64,000 bases of DNA from an uncultured Prevotellaceae bacterium (GTDB lineage: Bacteria > Bacteroidota > Bacteroidia > Bacteroidales > Bacteroidaceae). The stretch spans positions 101,108 through 165,107 of the forward strand of contig CACYQZ010000002.1 in the NCBI GenBank assembly GCA_902776665.1. Reading direction: 5' to 3'. The first letter of the stretch is position 1; each line of letters starts with the position of its first letter. The position numbers and the translations under genes were made by a program. This document shows, piece by piece, positions 51,913 to 60,793 of the stretch. The notes beneath the pieces were generated by a model. The model ran no database searches. It was not told where the DNA came from and saw only the letters and a list, made by a program, of their open reading frames with translations.

Positions 51913-53574
51913 TTAATATTCAAACGAACTACCTCCGAGGAATTCGCGAAGCAGCGAAGTGGGCGGCAGGGTGTCGAAACTGACGGGTTCGAAGTAGCGC
52001 AGGAATTTGCGCAGGCGATAGGCTTCAGCGTATTCGTCGCAGTTTTCGGGCACTTGTTCGAGGGCGGGCTCGGCCTGTGTGCGAATGACGGCGAGTTCGT
52101 AGATCATCGCTGTGTTGAACATCGCGTCGGCGTTCTCTTGGAAAGGGAAAATCCACTTGTTTTCGCCTGCACGGACGCTGGGCCAGCGCTTGATTGTGTC
52201 TTGCGCCGAGCAACCACGATACTTTACGTCGCGGATGATGCGGCGCAGCAGGCGGTTGTCGGTCGTGGGAATGTAGTTGTGGGTGTCGAGCAGAATCGTG
52301 GTGAGCGCCGAGGCATAGACGCGGAATTTCTGCTCTTCGGGAATGTGCGCCGTGAGTTCGGGATTCAGCGCGTGGATACCCTCGACGACGAGGATTTCGT
52401 GTTCGCCGATTTGCAGTTTCTGACCGCTTTTCTCGCTTTTTCCCGTCTGGAAATTATAGCGCGGCAGTTCCACCTCTTCGCCACGGAACAGGGCATTGAA
52501 CTGCTCGTTGATGAGGTCGATGTCGAGTGCGTGGATACATTCGTAGTCGTAGTCGCCCTTTTCGTCGCGTGGTGTGCGCTCGCGATCGACAAAATAGTCG
52601 TCGAGCGAGATTTGAACGGGTCGAATGCCGTGCGTCATCAACTGAATCGACAGGCGTTTGCAGGTCGTGGTTTTACCGCTCGACGACGGTCCGGCAATCA
52701 GCACCATTCTTACGCCCTTGCGCTCGGCAATCATATCGCCGATTTGTGCGATTTTCTTCTCCTGAAGAGCCTCGCTGACGTTGATGATGTCGCTTGCAAA
52801 GCCCTTTTGCACGGCGCGGTTGAACTCGCCGACCGTTCCGATTTTCACGATGTCCTGCCAGCGGTGATGCTCTTGGAACACCTCAAACATCTTGTCTTGT
52901 CGCGTCATTTCGCCGAGCACCGAAGGGTCTTTCGTCGAGGGAATGCGCAGCAGCAGACCGTCGTAGTAAGGTTCGAGTCCGAACAACTTCACCGCACCCG
53001 TGTTTTGCATCAGTGCTCCGTAGAAATAGTCCACGAAGCCGTCCAAGTCGTAGTAAATCGTGTAGAGCGTGCCGAGTGTTTCGAGCAATGTCACTTTCGA
53101 GTGCGCTCCGACACCCTTAAATAGCTTGATGGCCTCGTCGGTGGGCACTTCGCGGCGATAAATCGGGCGGTCGGCATCGATGATTTCCTGCATCCGCCGA
53201 CGCAGTGCATCGACATCGTGCTGCGTCACGGCGCGACCCAGTTTCAGGTTACAGTAATAGCCGTTCGACACGGGAATGTCGATGACGACAGAGCCGTCGG
53301 GAAAGAGGTCGTGAACCGACTTACAAAGAATAAAGAATAGCGTGCGCGTGTATGTGCGCATACCCGAGGGCGACGTCAGGTCGAGAAACTCCACGTCTTT
53401 GTTGCGATAGAGTCGGAATCCCATTCCCTCCACTTTGTTGTTCACTTTCGCGACGATGGGGCCGTGTTCCATTTTCAGGCCCGACAATTCATACACATCG
53501 TGCAGACTGCTACCGGTTTCTGCTTCAATCTTCGTGCCGTTGTTGCGGCAGCGCACTTTCACTTTTGGGTTCAT
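51913..53574 (-). CDS. Nucleoside (uridine kinase-like) kinase with TGS-like domain
   Basis: 553 residues from ATG 53574 (MNPKVKVRCRNNG). The first 60 residues resemble a TGS domain. The middle part (about 60-270) matches the threonyl-tRNA synthetase editing-like domain of this Bacteroidetes kinase family. The C-terminal part has a P-loop GPSSSGKTTTCKRLS (about 289-303), ISLDDYFVDRERTP and VVEGIHALNPEL, as in uridine kinase/phosphoribulokinase. It likely phosphorylates uridine/cytidine for salvage, alongside the nearby upp. Follows 10 nt before the GH18 gene on the same strand. Confidence 0.87.
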   Translation of the reverse strand: MNPKVKVRCRNNGTKIEAETGSSLHDVYELSGLKMEHGPIVAKVNNKVEGMGFRLYRNKDVEFLDLTSPSGMRTYTRTLFFILCKSVHDLFPDGSVVIDIPVSNGYYCNLKLGRAVTQHDVDALRRRMQEIIDADRPIYRREVPTDEAIKLFKGVGAHSKVTLLETLGTLYTIYYDLDGFVDYFYGALMQNTGAVKLFGLEPYYDGLLLRIPSTKDPSVLGEMTRQDKMFEVFQEHHRWQDIVKIGTVGEFNRAVQKGFASDIINVSEALQEKKIAQIGDMIAERKGVRMVLIAGPSSSGKTTTCKRLSIQLMTHGIRPVQISLDDYFVDRERTPRDEKGDYDYECIHALDIDLINEQFNALFRGEEVELPRYNFQTGKSEKSGQKLQIGEHEILVVEGIHALNPELTAHIPEEQKFRVYASALTTILLDTHNYIPTTDNRLLRRIIRDVKYRGCSAQDTIKRWPSVRAGENKWIFPFQENADAMFNTAMIYELAVIRTQAEPALEQVPENCDEYAEAYRLRKFLRYFEPVSFDTLPPTSLLREFLGGSSFEY

Positions 53575-53717
53575 AGTTATCGTTTTTTTTGTTGTTTTCA
53601 AAGATTTAGACTGCAAAAATACGGATTTTTTCGTAGAAAATCGACTTTTTTCATCATTTTTTCAGATTGTTTTATATCAATTTCGATTGTTTTTTATCCA
53701 GAAATGACATCAATCCC

Positions 53718-53748
53718 TTTGTAATTTCGAAAAAAATCTGTAATTTTG
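53718..53748 (+). promoter_or_regulatory. Promoter of the Na/Pi symporter gene
   Basis: TTTG (53718-53721), 19-nt spacer, TAATTTTG (53741-53748), 21 nt before the start codon. Confidence 0.82.
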
Positions 53749-53769
53749 CACCGCAAAAAAAATAAAATC

Positions 53770-55512
53770 ATGTCGATTTGGATTTTCTTTAAGCTTTTGG
53801 GCTCGCTGGCCCTGCTGATGTTCGGTATGAAGAGCATGAGCGAGGCGTTGCAGAAGATGGCTGGTCCGCAGTTGCGCCACGCCCTCGGAGCCATGACCAC
53901 CAACCGTTTCACGGGACTGCTGACGGGTACTGTCGTCACAGCCTCCGTGCAGTCTTCAACCGCCACGACGGTGATGACCGTCTCATTCGTCAATGCCGGA
54001 CTGCTCACGCTGGCGCAGGCCATCAGCGTTATCATGGGTGCGAACATCGGCACGACGCTCACGGCGTGGATCATGGCGCTCGGAGCCTCGTTCGACATCT
54101 CGAACCTCGTCTATCCGGCCTTTTTCATCGGTATCATCCTGATTTACATGAAGAAACGCCGTTACGTGGGCGATTTCCTCTTCGGATTGGCTTTCTTGTT
54201 GCTCGGATTGACGACTTTGCGCATGACGGGCAACGACATGGACCTCGGCAACAACCCGACGGTGACGGCATTTTTCCAGTCGTTCGACCCCGATTCGTTC
54301 CTGACGACGCTCACATTCCTGTTGCTCGGTGGCGTGATGACGTTCTGCGTGCAGTCGAGTGCGGCGGTGATGGCCATCACGATGTTGCTTTGCTCGTCGG
54401 GTGCCATGCCGATTTATCAAGGTATCGCGCTCGTGCTCGGCGAGAACATCGGCACGACCATTACATCGAATCTCGCGGCACTCTCGGCCAACACACAGGC
54501 GCGTCGTGCAGCCCTCGCCCACATGTTTTTCAACATTTTCGGCGTGATTTGGATTCTGTTCGTGTTCCGTTGGTTCATCGACGGCGTCATTTGGCTGGTC
54601 GATTATGTTGGCGGTTCCGTCGCCCATCAAGACATGGACCACATGGATTCGAAGGAAAAACTGAACTTCGTTCTGGCGGCGTTCCACACTTGTTTCAACG
54701 TCATCAACGCTGGCATTCTCATCTGGTTTATTCCCCAGATTGAAAAATTCGTCTGCTGGGTCATCAAGCCGAAGAAAGTCGATGAGGAAGAGGATTTCCG
54801 CCTGCATTTCATCACGGCTGGCTTCATGAAAACGCCCGAACTTTCGGTGCTTGAGGCGCAAAAGGAGATTCAATCGTTCTCCGACCGTATGCAGCGGATG
54901 TTCGGTATGGTTCGCGAACTGCTCAACGAGTCATCGACCGACACGGGCAAGAAAAAAGGCGAGAAGGGCGGCGAGGATTTCAACAAACTCTATTCGCGCA
55001 TCGAGAAATACGAGGGAATTTCTGACAATATGGAAATCGAGATTGCCAAATACCTCGACCAAGTCAGCGATGCCCATCTTTCCGACGACACGAAGGCGAA
55101 AATTCGCGCTATGTTGCGTGAAATCAGCGAGTTGGAGTCGATTGGCGATGCTTGCTACAACATGGCCCGCACGATTTCGCGCAAGTATCAGGGCAAGCAA
55201 GACCACTTCACCGATGTGCAATACGAACACTTGCACCAGATGATGCAACTCACCGACAACGCCTTGACGCAGATGAACCTGCTGATGGGCGGTCGCAAGG
55301 AGGCGTTCGACATCAACCGCACTTTTAATATCGAGAACGAAATCAACAATTTCCGCAACCAACTCAAGTCGCAGAACATCATCGACGTGAACAACCACGC
55401 TTACACCTACGCCGTCGGCACCATCTATCTCGACATCATCAACGAGTGCGAGAAACTGGCCGACTACGTGGTGAACGTCGTCGAGGCACGCATGGGCATC
55501 CGTCAGAAATGA
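53770..55512 (+). CDS. Na+/phosphate cotransporter (NptA-like) with PhoU-like domain
   Basis: 580 residues from ATG 53770. Two inverted membrane repeats each contain the QSS motif: TASVQSSTATTVMTVSFVNAG and CVQSSAAVMAITML, with MGANIGTTLTAW and LGENIGTTITSN following. The C-terminal 200 residues are a helical PhoU-like domain (EISELESIGDACYNMARTIS). It imports phosphate with sodium across the inner membrane. Transcribed alone from a clear promoter. Confidence 0.92.
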   Translation: MSIWIFFKLLGSLALLMFGMKSMSEALQKMAGPQLRHALGAMTTNRFTGLLTGTVVTASVQSSTATTVMTVSFVNAGLLTLAQAISVIMGANIGTTLTAWIMALGASFDISNLVYPAFFIGIILIYMKKRRYVGDFLFGLAFLLLGLTTLRMTGNDMDLGNNPTVTAFFQSFDPDSFLTTLTFLLLGGVMTFCVQSSAAVMAITMLLCSSGAMPIYQGIALVLGENIGTTITSNLAALSANTQARRAALAHMFFNIFGVIWILFVFRWFIDGVIWLVDYVGGSVAHQDMDHMDSKEKLNFVLAAFHTCFNVINAGILIWFIPQIEKFVCWVIKPKKVDEEEDFRLHFITAGFMKTPELSVLEAQKEIQSFSDRMQRMFGMVRELLNESSTDTGKKKGEKGGEDFNKLYSRIEKYEGISDNMEIEIAKYLDQVSDAHLSDDTKAKIRAMLREISELESIGDACYNMARTISRKYQGKQDHFTDVQYEHLHQMMQLTDNALTQMNLLMGGRKEAFDINRTFNIENEINNFRNQLKSQNIIDVNNHAYTYAVGTIYLDIINECEKLADYVVNVVEARMGIRQK

Positions 55513-55515
55513 CGG

Positions 55516-55986
55516 TCAGACCATCGGGTCGAAATTGTGGGAAATCTGCTGATTGATTTGCGTCGAGAAGCGCACGGGGTCTTCGATGAGTCGGAACTCA
55601 TTGACGACCTCGCCCGTCGATACGGCCACCGTTCCATAGCGGAAAATGCGGCCCATAATCGACTGGCGAATGCTCACACCCTCGCAGCGGCGCAAAATCA
55701 AGTCGGTGGATTCGCGACGGATGATTCCTCGTTTCAGAATCAGGCGGCTCGTCGTCAGAATATACTTCCTTCCGCCGTAGATGTTCAACGCCCAAATCGC
55801 CGCGCCAATCAGCATCACAGCCGAGGCGATGATTTGAATCGTGAACTGCACATCCTGCGTGGGAATGGCGAAAATCGCAATGGAAGCAAGCAGCAGCAGA
55901 AACGGCTTCCAATAGATAATCCAGTGTTGGCGAGCCTCATAGACAATTTGCTCGCCGTCCATTAAATTCTTTTCAATATAACCCAT
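55516..55986 (-). CDS. PH-domain (bPH2/YdbS-like) membrane protein
   Basis: 156 residues. Two hydrophobic segments (WKPFLLLLASIAIFAIPT and IIASAVMLIGAAIWALNIY) precede a bacterial PH domain (YILTTSRLILKRGIIRRESTDL...EGVSIRQSIMGRIFRYGTV). Small proteins of this type are common and of unclear role. A TAGCTTTG box (56025-56018) lies on the minus strand just upstream, divergent from the hexosaminidase promoter. Confidence 0.88.
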   Translation of the reverse strand: MGYIEKNLMDGEQIVYEARQHWIIYWKPFLLLLASIAIFAIPTQDVQFTIQIIASAVMLIGAAIWALNIYGGRKYILTTSRLILKRGIIRRESTDLILRRCEGVSIRQSIMGRIFRYGTVAVSTGEVVNEFRLIEDPVRFSTQINQQISHNFDPMV

Positions 55987-56078
55987 AATTATTCCTAATT
56001 CACGTTATTTTCTGCTGCAAAGCTACAAAAAAAAGTTATATCATTTGCATTTTGACGGTAAATTAACAAAGTTTTTCG

Positions 56079-56086
56079 TATCTTTG
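56079..56086 (+). promoter_or_regulatory. -7 element of the hexosaminidase gene
   Basis: TATCTTTG, 40 nt before the start codon; the nearest TTTG upstream is 24 nt away, a poor spacing. Confidence 0.5.
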
Positions 56087-56125
56087 CATCAAAATTAGTC
56101 AAAAATCAACAAAAAATCAATCGTT

Positions 56126-57775
56126 ATGAAAAGAATTTTCGTCTTTATGACCATGGTGACCATGATGGCAACGGGTTCGATGAAAGCCCAGACTGCCCGT
56201 TACGACATTGTTCCGCTGCCGCGCAGCATCGTTCAGCAACACGCTCCGGGTTTCGTGCTCGGCGAAAAGACGGCTATCGTCTATGCCGACGGACTGGAAA
56301 AAGAGGCTCGTTTCCTGAGCGATTATGTCGCGGAAATGACGCAGATGAAGTTGGCCGTCAGGCCGTTTGCGAAGAAAAGCGACGCTCGTGGCAACATTTT
56401 GCTTTCGATTGCCGTTCCCAACAAGAAAAAAGTGGTGGTAGAACCCAACGAGGAAGCCTACACGCTGACGGTGACGGCAAAGGGCGTTGCGATTAGCGGA
56501 CAGACGGCTGCGGCGGTGTTCCGTGGTGTCCAGACGCTGAGAAAATCGCTTCCGATTGTGAAGGAGTCGGGTAGCCAGATTGCACTGCCGGCGGTGGTGA
56601 TTCAAGACGAGCCACGCTTCGCCTATCGCGGAATGCACCTCGACTGCTCGCGCCACTTCTTCCCCGTCGAGTTCGTCAAGCGATTCATCGACCTCATCGC
56701 CCTGCACGGCATGAACAAGTTCCATTGGCACATCACCGACGACCAAGGTTGGCGTTTCGAGAGCAAGAAATACCCGAAACTGACCTCGATTGGCGGATGG
56801 CGCTCGGGAACGGTTGTGGGTCGTAATTCCGGCATCGACGACGGTATTCGCCACGGCGGTTTCTACACGCAGGAAGAGTGCCGCGACATCGTGCGCTACG
56901 CTGCCGACCGCCACATCACCATCATCCCCGAAATCGATATGCCCGGCCACATGGTGGCGGCTCTCGCGGCCTATCCTGAATACGGTTGCACGGGCGGTCC
57001 TTACGAGGTGGAACACACGTGGGGCGTGTTTGCCGACGTGCTGTGCCCGGGTAAGGAGCAGACCTTCAAGTTCGTGGAAGACGTGCTGAGCGAAGTCATC
57101 GACGTGTTCCCCTCGGAATACATCCACATCGGCGGCGACGAGTGTCCGCGCGACCGTTGGAAGACGTGCGACCTCTGTCAGCAGCGCATCAAGAACGAAG
57201 GCATCAAGGGCGAGGGCAAACAGACCGCCGAAGACCATCTGCAGGGCTATTTCACGAAGCGCGTTGAGAAATTCCTGCACACGAAAGGCAAGCGACTCAT
57301 CGGTTGGGACGAGTTGCTCGGTTGCGATGTCGATGTCACTTCGACGATTATGTCGTGGCGCGGTGCCGAACCCGGTGCGAAGGCCGCAAAATTGGGTCAC
57401 GACGTGATTATGACGCCCAATTCGCCGATGTATTTCGACCATTACCAGACCGACAAAACCAACAACGAACCGCTCAGCATCGGTGGCAATTCGCCCGTGG
57501 CGAAGGTCTATGCCTTCGAACCTGTGGCTGCCGACCTCACGCCCGAGGAAGCGAAGCACATTCTCGGTGTGCAGGCGAACGTCTGGACGGAATATATCTA
57601 TTCGACGCAACACGTTGAGTATCAGATTCTTCCGCGTATGGCAGCCTTGGCAGAAGTGCAGTGGTTGCAGCCCGACCAAAAGGACTTCGATGCCTTCAAA
57701 GAGCGCGTCACCCGTCTGAAAGCCATCTACGACCTGAATCAGTGGCGAGTGGCACAGCATTTGTTCAAGAAGTAA
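56126..57775 (+). CDS. Secreted beta-N-acetylhexosaminidase (GH20)
   Basis: 549 residues with a signal peptide (MKRIFVFMTMVTMMATGSMKA). N-terminal GH20b domain (about 25-150), then the catalytic barrel with YRGMHLDCSRHFFPVEFVKR, KFHWHITDDQGWRFESKKYP, PEIDMPGHMVAALAAYPEY and the catalytic Asp-Glu pair in HIGGDECPRDRW (about 333-344). ANVWTEYI near the end is the usual substrate-site Trp/Glu. It removes terminal GlcNAc or GalNAc from glycans and complements the sialidase in mucin or glycoprotein breakdown. No sorting tail. Confidence 0.94.
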   Translation: MKRIFVFMTMVTMMATGSMKAQTARYDIVPLPRSIVQQHAPGFVLGEKTAIVYADGLEKEARFLSDYVAEMTQMKLAVRPFAKKSDARGNILLSIAVPNKKKVVVEPNEEAYTLTVTAKGVAISGQTAAAVFRGVQTLRKSLPIVKESGSQIALPAVVIQDEPRFAYRGMHLDCSRHFFPVEFVKRFIDLIALHGMNKFHWHITDDQGWRFESKKYPKLTSIGGWRSGTVVGRNSGIDDGIRHGGFYTQEECRDIVRYAADRHITIIPEIDMPGHMVAALAAYPEYGCTGGPYEVEHTWGVFADVLCPGKEQTFKFVEDVLSEVIDVFPSEYIHIGGDECPRDRWKTCDLCQQRIKNEGIKGEGKQTAEDHLQGYFTKRVEKFLHTKGKRLIGWDELLGCDVDVTSTIMSWRGAEPGAKAAKLGHDVIMTPNSPMYFDHYQTDKTNNEPLSIGGNSPVAKVYAFEPVAADLTPEEAKHILGVQANVWTEYIYSTQHVEYQILPRMAALAEVQWLQPDQKDFDAFKERVTRLKAIYDLNQWRVAQHLFKK

Positions 57776-57840
57776 GGCCCCCTCCCAGCCTCCCCCCGAA
57801 GGGGAGGAGTTTTCGAGGAAGGAGGAACGAGGAAACTTTC
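57776..57840 (+). repeat. Intergenic G/C-rich palindromic repeat
   Basis: CCCCTCCCAGCCTCCCCCCG with GGGGAGG as a short hairpin, then CGAGGAAGGAGGAACGAGGA. The second element also recurs inside wbqC (60973-60996). The remaining 70 nt to the MgtC gene are AT-rich with TCAAATCGTCAAAT and TTGTAAATTGTAAA-like small repeats and no gene. Confidence 0.7.
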
Positions 57841-57908
57841 AAATCGTAAAATAGTTAAATCGTCAAATCAATTGTACATTGTACATTTGTAAATTGTAAA
57901 TTAAAATC

Positions 57909-58403
57909 ATGGACTTGGATTTTTTTCTAAGAATTCTCGTTGCCGCCCTGCTCGGCGGATTGATTGGGCTTGAACGCGAATATCGTGCGAAAGTGGCCGG
58001 TTTCCGAACCCATTTCCTCGTGGCGATGGGTGCGGCCCTGTTTATGATTCTCTCGGCGCACGGTTTCGAGGGTGCTCTGACGTCGGAAAACCACCGCCTC
58101 GACGTGTCGCGTATCGCGGCGCAGGTCGTCAGCGGCATCGGTTTCATCGGTGCCGGAACCATCATTTTTCAGCGTCACGCCGTGCGCGGACTCACCACCG
58201 CCGCTGGTCTTTGGGTGACGGCGGCCATCGGTATGGCGGCAGGAGCGGGAATGTATCTCTTGGCCATCGAAACCACCGCCCTCGTGCTGATTGGCCTCGA
58301 AGCCTTCAACCACGCGTTGCGGCACATGAATCGACGTGAAAATCCATCGAAAAATGGCGAAAATTCGGCGAGTGACGCCGATTTTCCATCCAATGAGGAA
58401 TAA
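57909..58403 (+). CDS. MgtC/SapB-family membrane protein
   Basis: 164 residues. Four to five hydrophobic segments with the MgtC signature: LLGGLIGLEREYRAKVAGFRTHFLVAMGAALFM, VVSGIGFIGAGTII and RGLTTAAGLWVTAAIGMAAG. Known relatives help survival at low Mg or in hosts through control of F-type ATPase; most members are uncharacterised. Only 15 nt separate it from dapB, so they are probably cotranscribed. Confidence 0.9.
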   Translation: MDLDFFLRILVAALLGGLIGLEREYRAKVAGFRTHFLVAMGAALFMILSAHGFEGALTSENHRLDVSRIAAQVVSGIGFIGAGTIIFQRHAVRGLTTAAGLWVTAAIGMAAGAGMYLLAIETTALVLIGLEAFNHALRHMNRRENPSKNGENSASDADFPSNEE

Positions 58404-58418
58404 AATTTGAAAAAAACA

Positions 58419-59195
58419 ATGAAAATAGCACTGATCGGTTACGGCAAAATGGGCCGTATGATTGAAGAAACAGCGCGACAGCGCGGCCACGAAATCGTGA
58501 GCATTATCGATGTGGACAACCAGCAGGACTTCGACAGCGACGCCTTCCGCTCGGCGGATGTCGCCATCGAGTTTACCACGCCAAAATCGGCCTACGACAA
58601 CTACCTCAAGGCGTGGGCGCAGGGTGTGAAAGTGGTGTCGGGTTCGACGGGTTGGATGGCGGAGCACGGCGACGAGGTGAAAAAAGCCTGCGCCGAGGGT
58701 CAAACGCTGTTCTGGGCATCGAATTTCTCGATTGGCGTGGCGATTTTCTCGGCTGTCAATCGCTATCTGGCGAAGATTATGAACAATTTTCCGCAGTACG
58801 ACGTGACGATGGAGGAGACCCACCACATCCACAAACTCGACCATCCGTCGGGTACGGCAGTGACGTTGGCGGAGGAGATTATAAAAAACATAGATAGAAA
58901 AACCGAATGGATAAGCCTCACCCCCGACCCCTCTCCAAAGGGAGAGGGGAGCGATGGAGCTTCGGAACACCTCCCCTTTTCGGGGGAGGCTGGGAGGGGG
59001 CTTCCTATTTATTCTTACCGCGAGGGCGAAGTCCCAGGTATCCACACCATCCGCTACAACAGCGATGCCGACGAAATCACCATCACCCACGATGCCCATT
59101 CGCGCAAGGGCTTCGCGCTCGGTGCCGTTCTCGCTGCCGAGTTCACGAAAGACCACGAGGGCTTGCTGACGATTACCGATTTGTTCCCGTTTTAG
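58419..59195 (+). CDS. dapB: 4-Hydroxy-tetrahydrodipicolinate reductase with in-frame repeat insertion
   Basis: 258 residues from ATG 58419. NAD(P)-binding N-terminus IALIGYGKMGRMIEE, catalytic segment ETHHIHKLDHPSGTA (His and Lys, about 133-147) and C-terminal EVPGIHTIRYNSDADEITITH, ending FAKDHEGLL-like. It makes tetrahydrodipicolinate for lysine and peptidoglycan. Residues about 166-195 (SLTPDPSPKGEGSDG and ASEHLPFSGEAGRGL) split the conserved KTEW...PIYSYREGEVPGIHT region and are encoded by a palindromic repeat. Frame is kept. As dapB is usually essential, the insert must be tolerated if the assembly is right. Confidence 0.93.
   Translation: MKIALIGYGKMGRMIEETARQRGHEIVSIIDVDNQQDFDSDAFRSADVAIEFTTPKSAYDNYLKAWAQGVKVVSGSTGWMAEHGDEVKKACAEGQTLFWASNFSIGVAIFSAVNRYLAKIMNNFPQYDVTMEETHHIHKLDHPSGTAVTLAEEIIKNIDRKTEWISLTPDPSPKGEGSDGASEHLPFSGEAGRGLPIYSYREGEVPGIHTIRYNSDADEITITHDAHSRKGFALGAVLAAEFTKDHEGLLTITDLFPF
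58914..59003 (+). repeat. Double palindromic repeat inserted in dapB
   Basis: Two hairpins: CCCCTCTCC/GGAGAGGGG (about 58929-58950) and CCTCCCC/GGGGGAGG (about 58971-58991), ending GCTGGGAGGGGGCTTCC. The same halves appear at 59.2 and 61.2 kb. Confidence 0.78.
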
Positions 59196-59240
59196 CCCCA
59201 CCCCCAACCCCTCCCCAGAAAGGGAGGGGAGGCAAATTTT
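59194..59240 (+). repeat. Intergenic palindromic repeat between dapB and lepB
   Basis: CCCCACCCCCAACCCCTCCCC, AGAA, GGGAGGGGAGG: a hairpin of the same family, starting at the dapB stop codon. It could act as a weak mRNA barrier between the two genes. Confidence 0.7.
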
Positions 59241-59327
59241 TAAAGAAAAATGAATGTCAATATCATCGACTACATTTGGTTTGCTTTAGAATCTATTGGA
59301 GCAATTCCTAAAAAGAAAAAAATAACA

Positions 59328-60770
59328 ATGAAAAAAGAAAAAAAGACACCCAACAAGGCCGTTCAATGGGCCAAATTCATCGTCGTTCTGGTACTCTACC
59401 TGCTGTTTCTCTATTGGGTGAAATCGTGGTGGGGACTGCTCGTCGTGCCATTCATTTTCGATGCCTATATCACGAAGAAAATCCGCTGGCAGTGGTGGAA
59501 AGACGCCGAAGGCCCCACGCGCTTCCTGATGTCGTGGGTCGATGCACTCGTGTTCGCCCTCGTCGCCGTCTATTTCATCAACCAATTCTTCTTCCAGAAC
59601 TACGTCATCCCCTCGTCGTCGCTGGAAAAATCGCTGCTCACGGGCGACTATCTCTTCGTGTCGAAAGTCAGCTATGGACCGCGCATCCCGCAAACGCCGC
59701 TGACAATGCCGCTCACGCAACACACGCTGCCGCTCATCGGCACGAAATCGTATATTTCCTGGCCGCATTGGGACTATCGCCGCGTGAAAGGACTCGGACA
59801 GGTCGAACTGAACGATATCGTCGTGTTCAACTACCCCGCAGGCGACTCGATTCTGACGGAAATCCCCTACCAAACGGAGTATTATCGTTTGGTCTATGAC
59901 TCGGGCGAGCAGATTTATCTGCAGAATTTCGGCAATCCCGACTTCTCGACGATGAATCAGCAGCAGATTTACGATATGTACAAGGATGTGTATGCGCTCG
60001 GTCGTAACTACTTGAAAAACAACCCCGTACAGTTCGGCGACATCAGTTCGCGACCCACCGACCGCCGCGAAAACTACGTGAAACGCTGCGTGGGACTGCC
60101 CGGACAAACGCTCGAAATCAAGAACCACATCGTTTATCTCGACGGAAAGGCCAACAAAGAGCCCCACAATGTGCAATACACCTATCGAGTCAAACTTCGC
60201 GAGCATATTCCCGACGAACTGATGAAGGAACTCGGCATTTCGATGGAACAATTGGCGCAGTTGAATCGCGACGGCGTGATGCCGCTGACGAACCAGGCCG
60301 CCGAAGCCTTGAAAAAGCGCACCGACATCGTGGAATCCATCGCGCTGAACACCGCCATCCGCGACGACGACCGCGTCTATCCGCGCAACGCCGCCTACGG
60401 TTGGACACGCGACAACTACGGTCCGATTTGGATTCCGAAGAAAGGCGAGTCGATTGCCCTGAATATGGACAATATCGCCATTTACGAGCGCCCGATTCGG
60501 GTCTATGAAGGCAACGAACTCACGGTGAAAAACGGTCAGATTTACATCAACGGACAGCACGCCACGTCATACACCTTCAAGATGGACTACTACTGGATGC
60601 AGGGCGATAACCGCCACAATTCCGCCGACTCGCGCTATTGGGGCTTCGTACCCGAAGACCATATCGTAGGCAAACCGATTTTCATCTGGTGGTCGTCCGA
60701 CCCCGACCGTCATGGTTTTTCGGGCATCCGCTGGAGCAGGCTGTTCAATGTCGTGGATAGGATTAAATGA
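59328..60770 (+). CDS. lepB: Signal peptidase I
   Basis: 480 residues from ATG 59328; an in-frame ATG at 59250 would add 26 residues with a hydrophobic-aromatic stretch and cannot be excluded. Several N-terminal hydrophobic segments precede the S26 catalytic part. The nucleophile Ser lies in VIPSSSLEKSLLTGDYLFV (about 98-116). The catalytic Lys lies in RRENYVKRCVGLPGQTLEI, followed by YLDG. YWMQGDNRHNSADSRYWG near the end is box E. The large insert between the two catalytic boxes is normal for Bacteroidetes signal peptidases. It cleaves signal peptides at the outer face of the inner membrane. Order dapB-lepB-wbqC is typical of the order. Confidence 0.93.
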   Translation: MKKEKKTPNKAVQWAKFIVVLVLYLLFLYWVKSWWGLLVVPFIFDAYITKKIRWQWWKDAEGPTRFLMSWVDALVFALVAVYFINQFFFQNYVIPSSSLEKSLLTGDYLFVSKVSYGPRIPQTPLTMPLTQHTLPLIGTKSYISWPHWDYRRVKGLGQVELNDIVVFNYPAGDSILTEIPYQTEYYRLVYDSGEQIYLQNFGNPDFSTMNQQQIYDMYKDVYALGRNYLKNNPVQFGDISSRPTDRRENYVKRCVGLPGQTLEIKNHIVYLDGKANKEPHNVQYTYRVKLREHIPDELMKELGISMEQLAQLNRDGVMPLTNQAAEALKKRTDIVESIALNTAIRDDDRVYPRNAAYGWTRDNYGPIWIPKKGESIALNMDNIAIYERPIRVYEGNELTVKNGQIYINGQHATSYTFKMDYYWMQGDNRHNSADSRYWGFVPEDHIVGKPIFIWWSSDPDRHGFSGIRWSRLFNVVDRIK

Positions 60771-60793
60771 TAAGAGGTGTTAGGTGATAGGTG

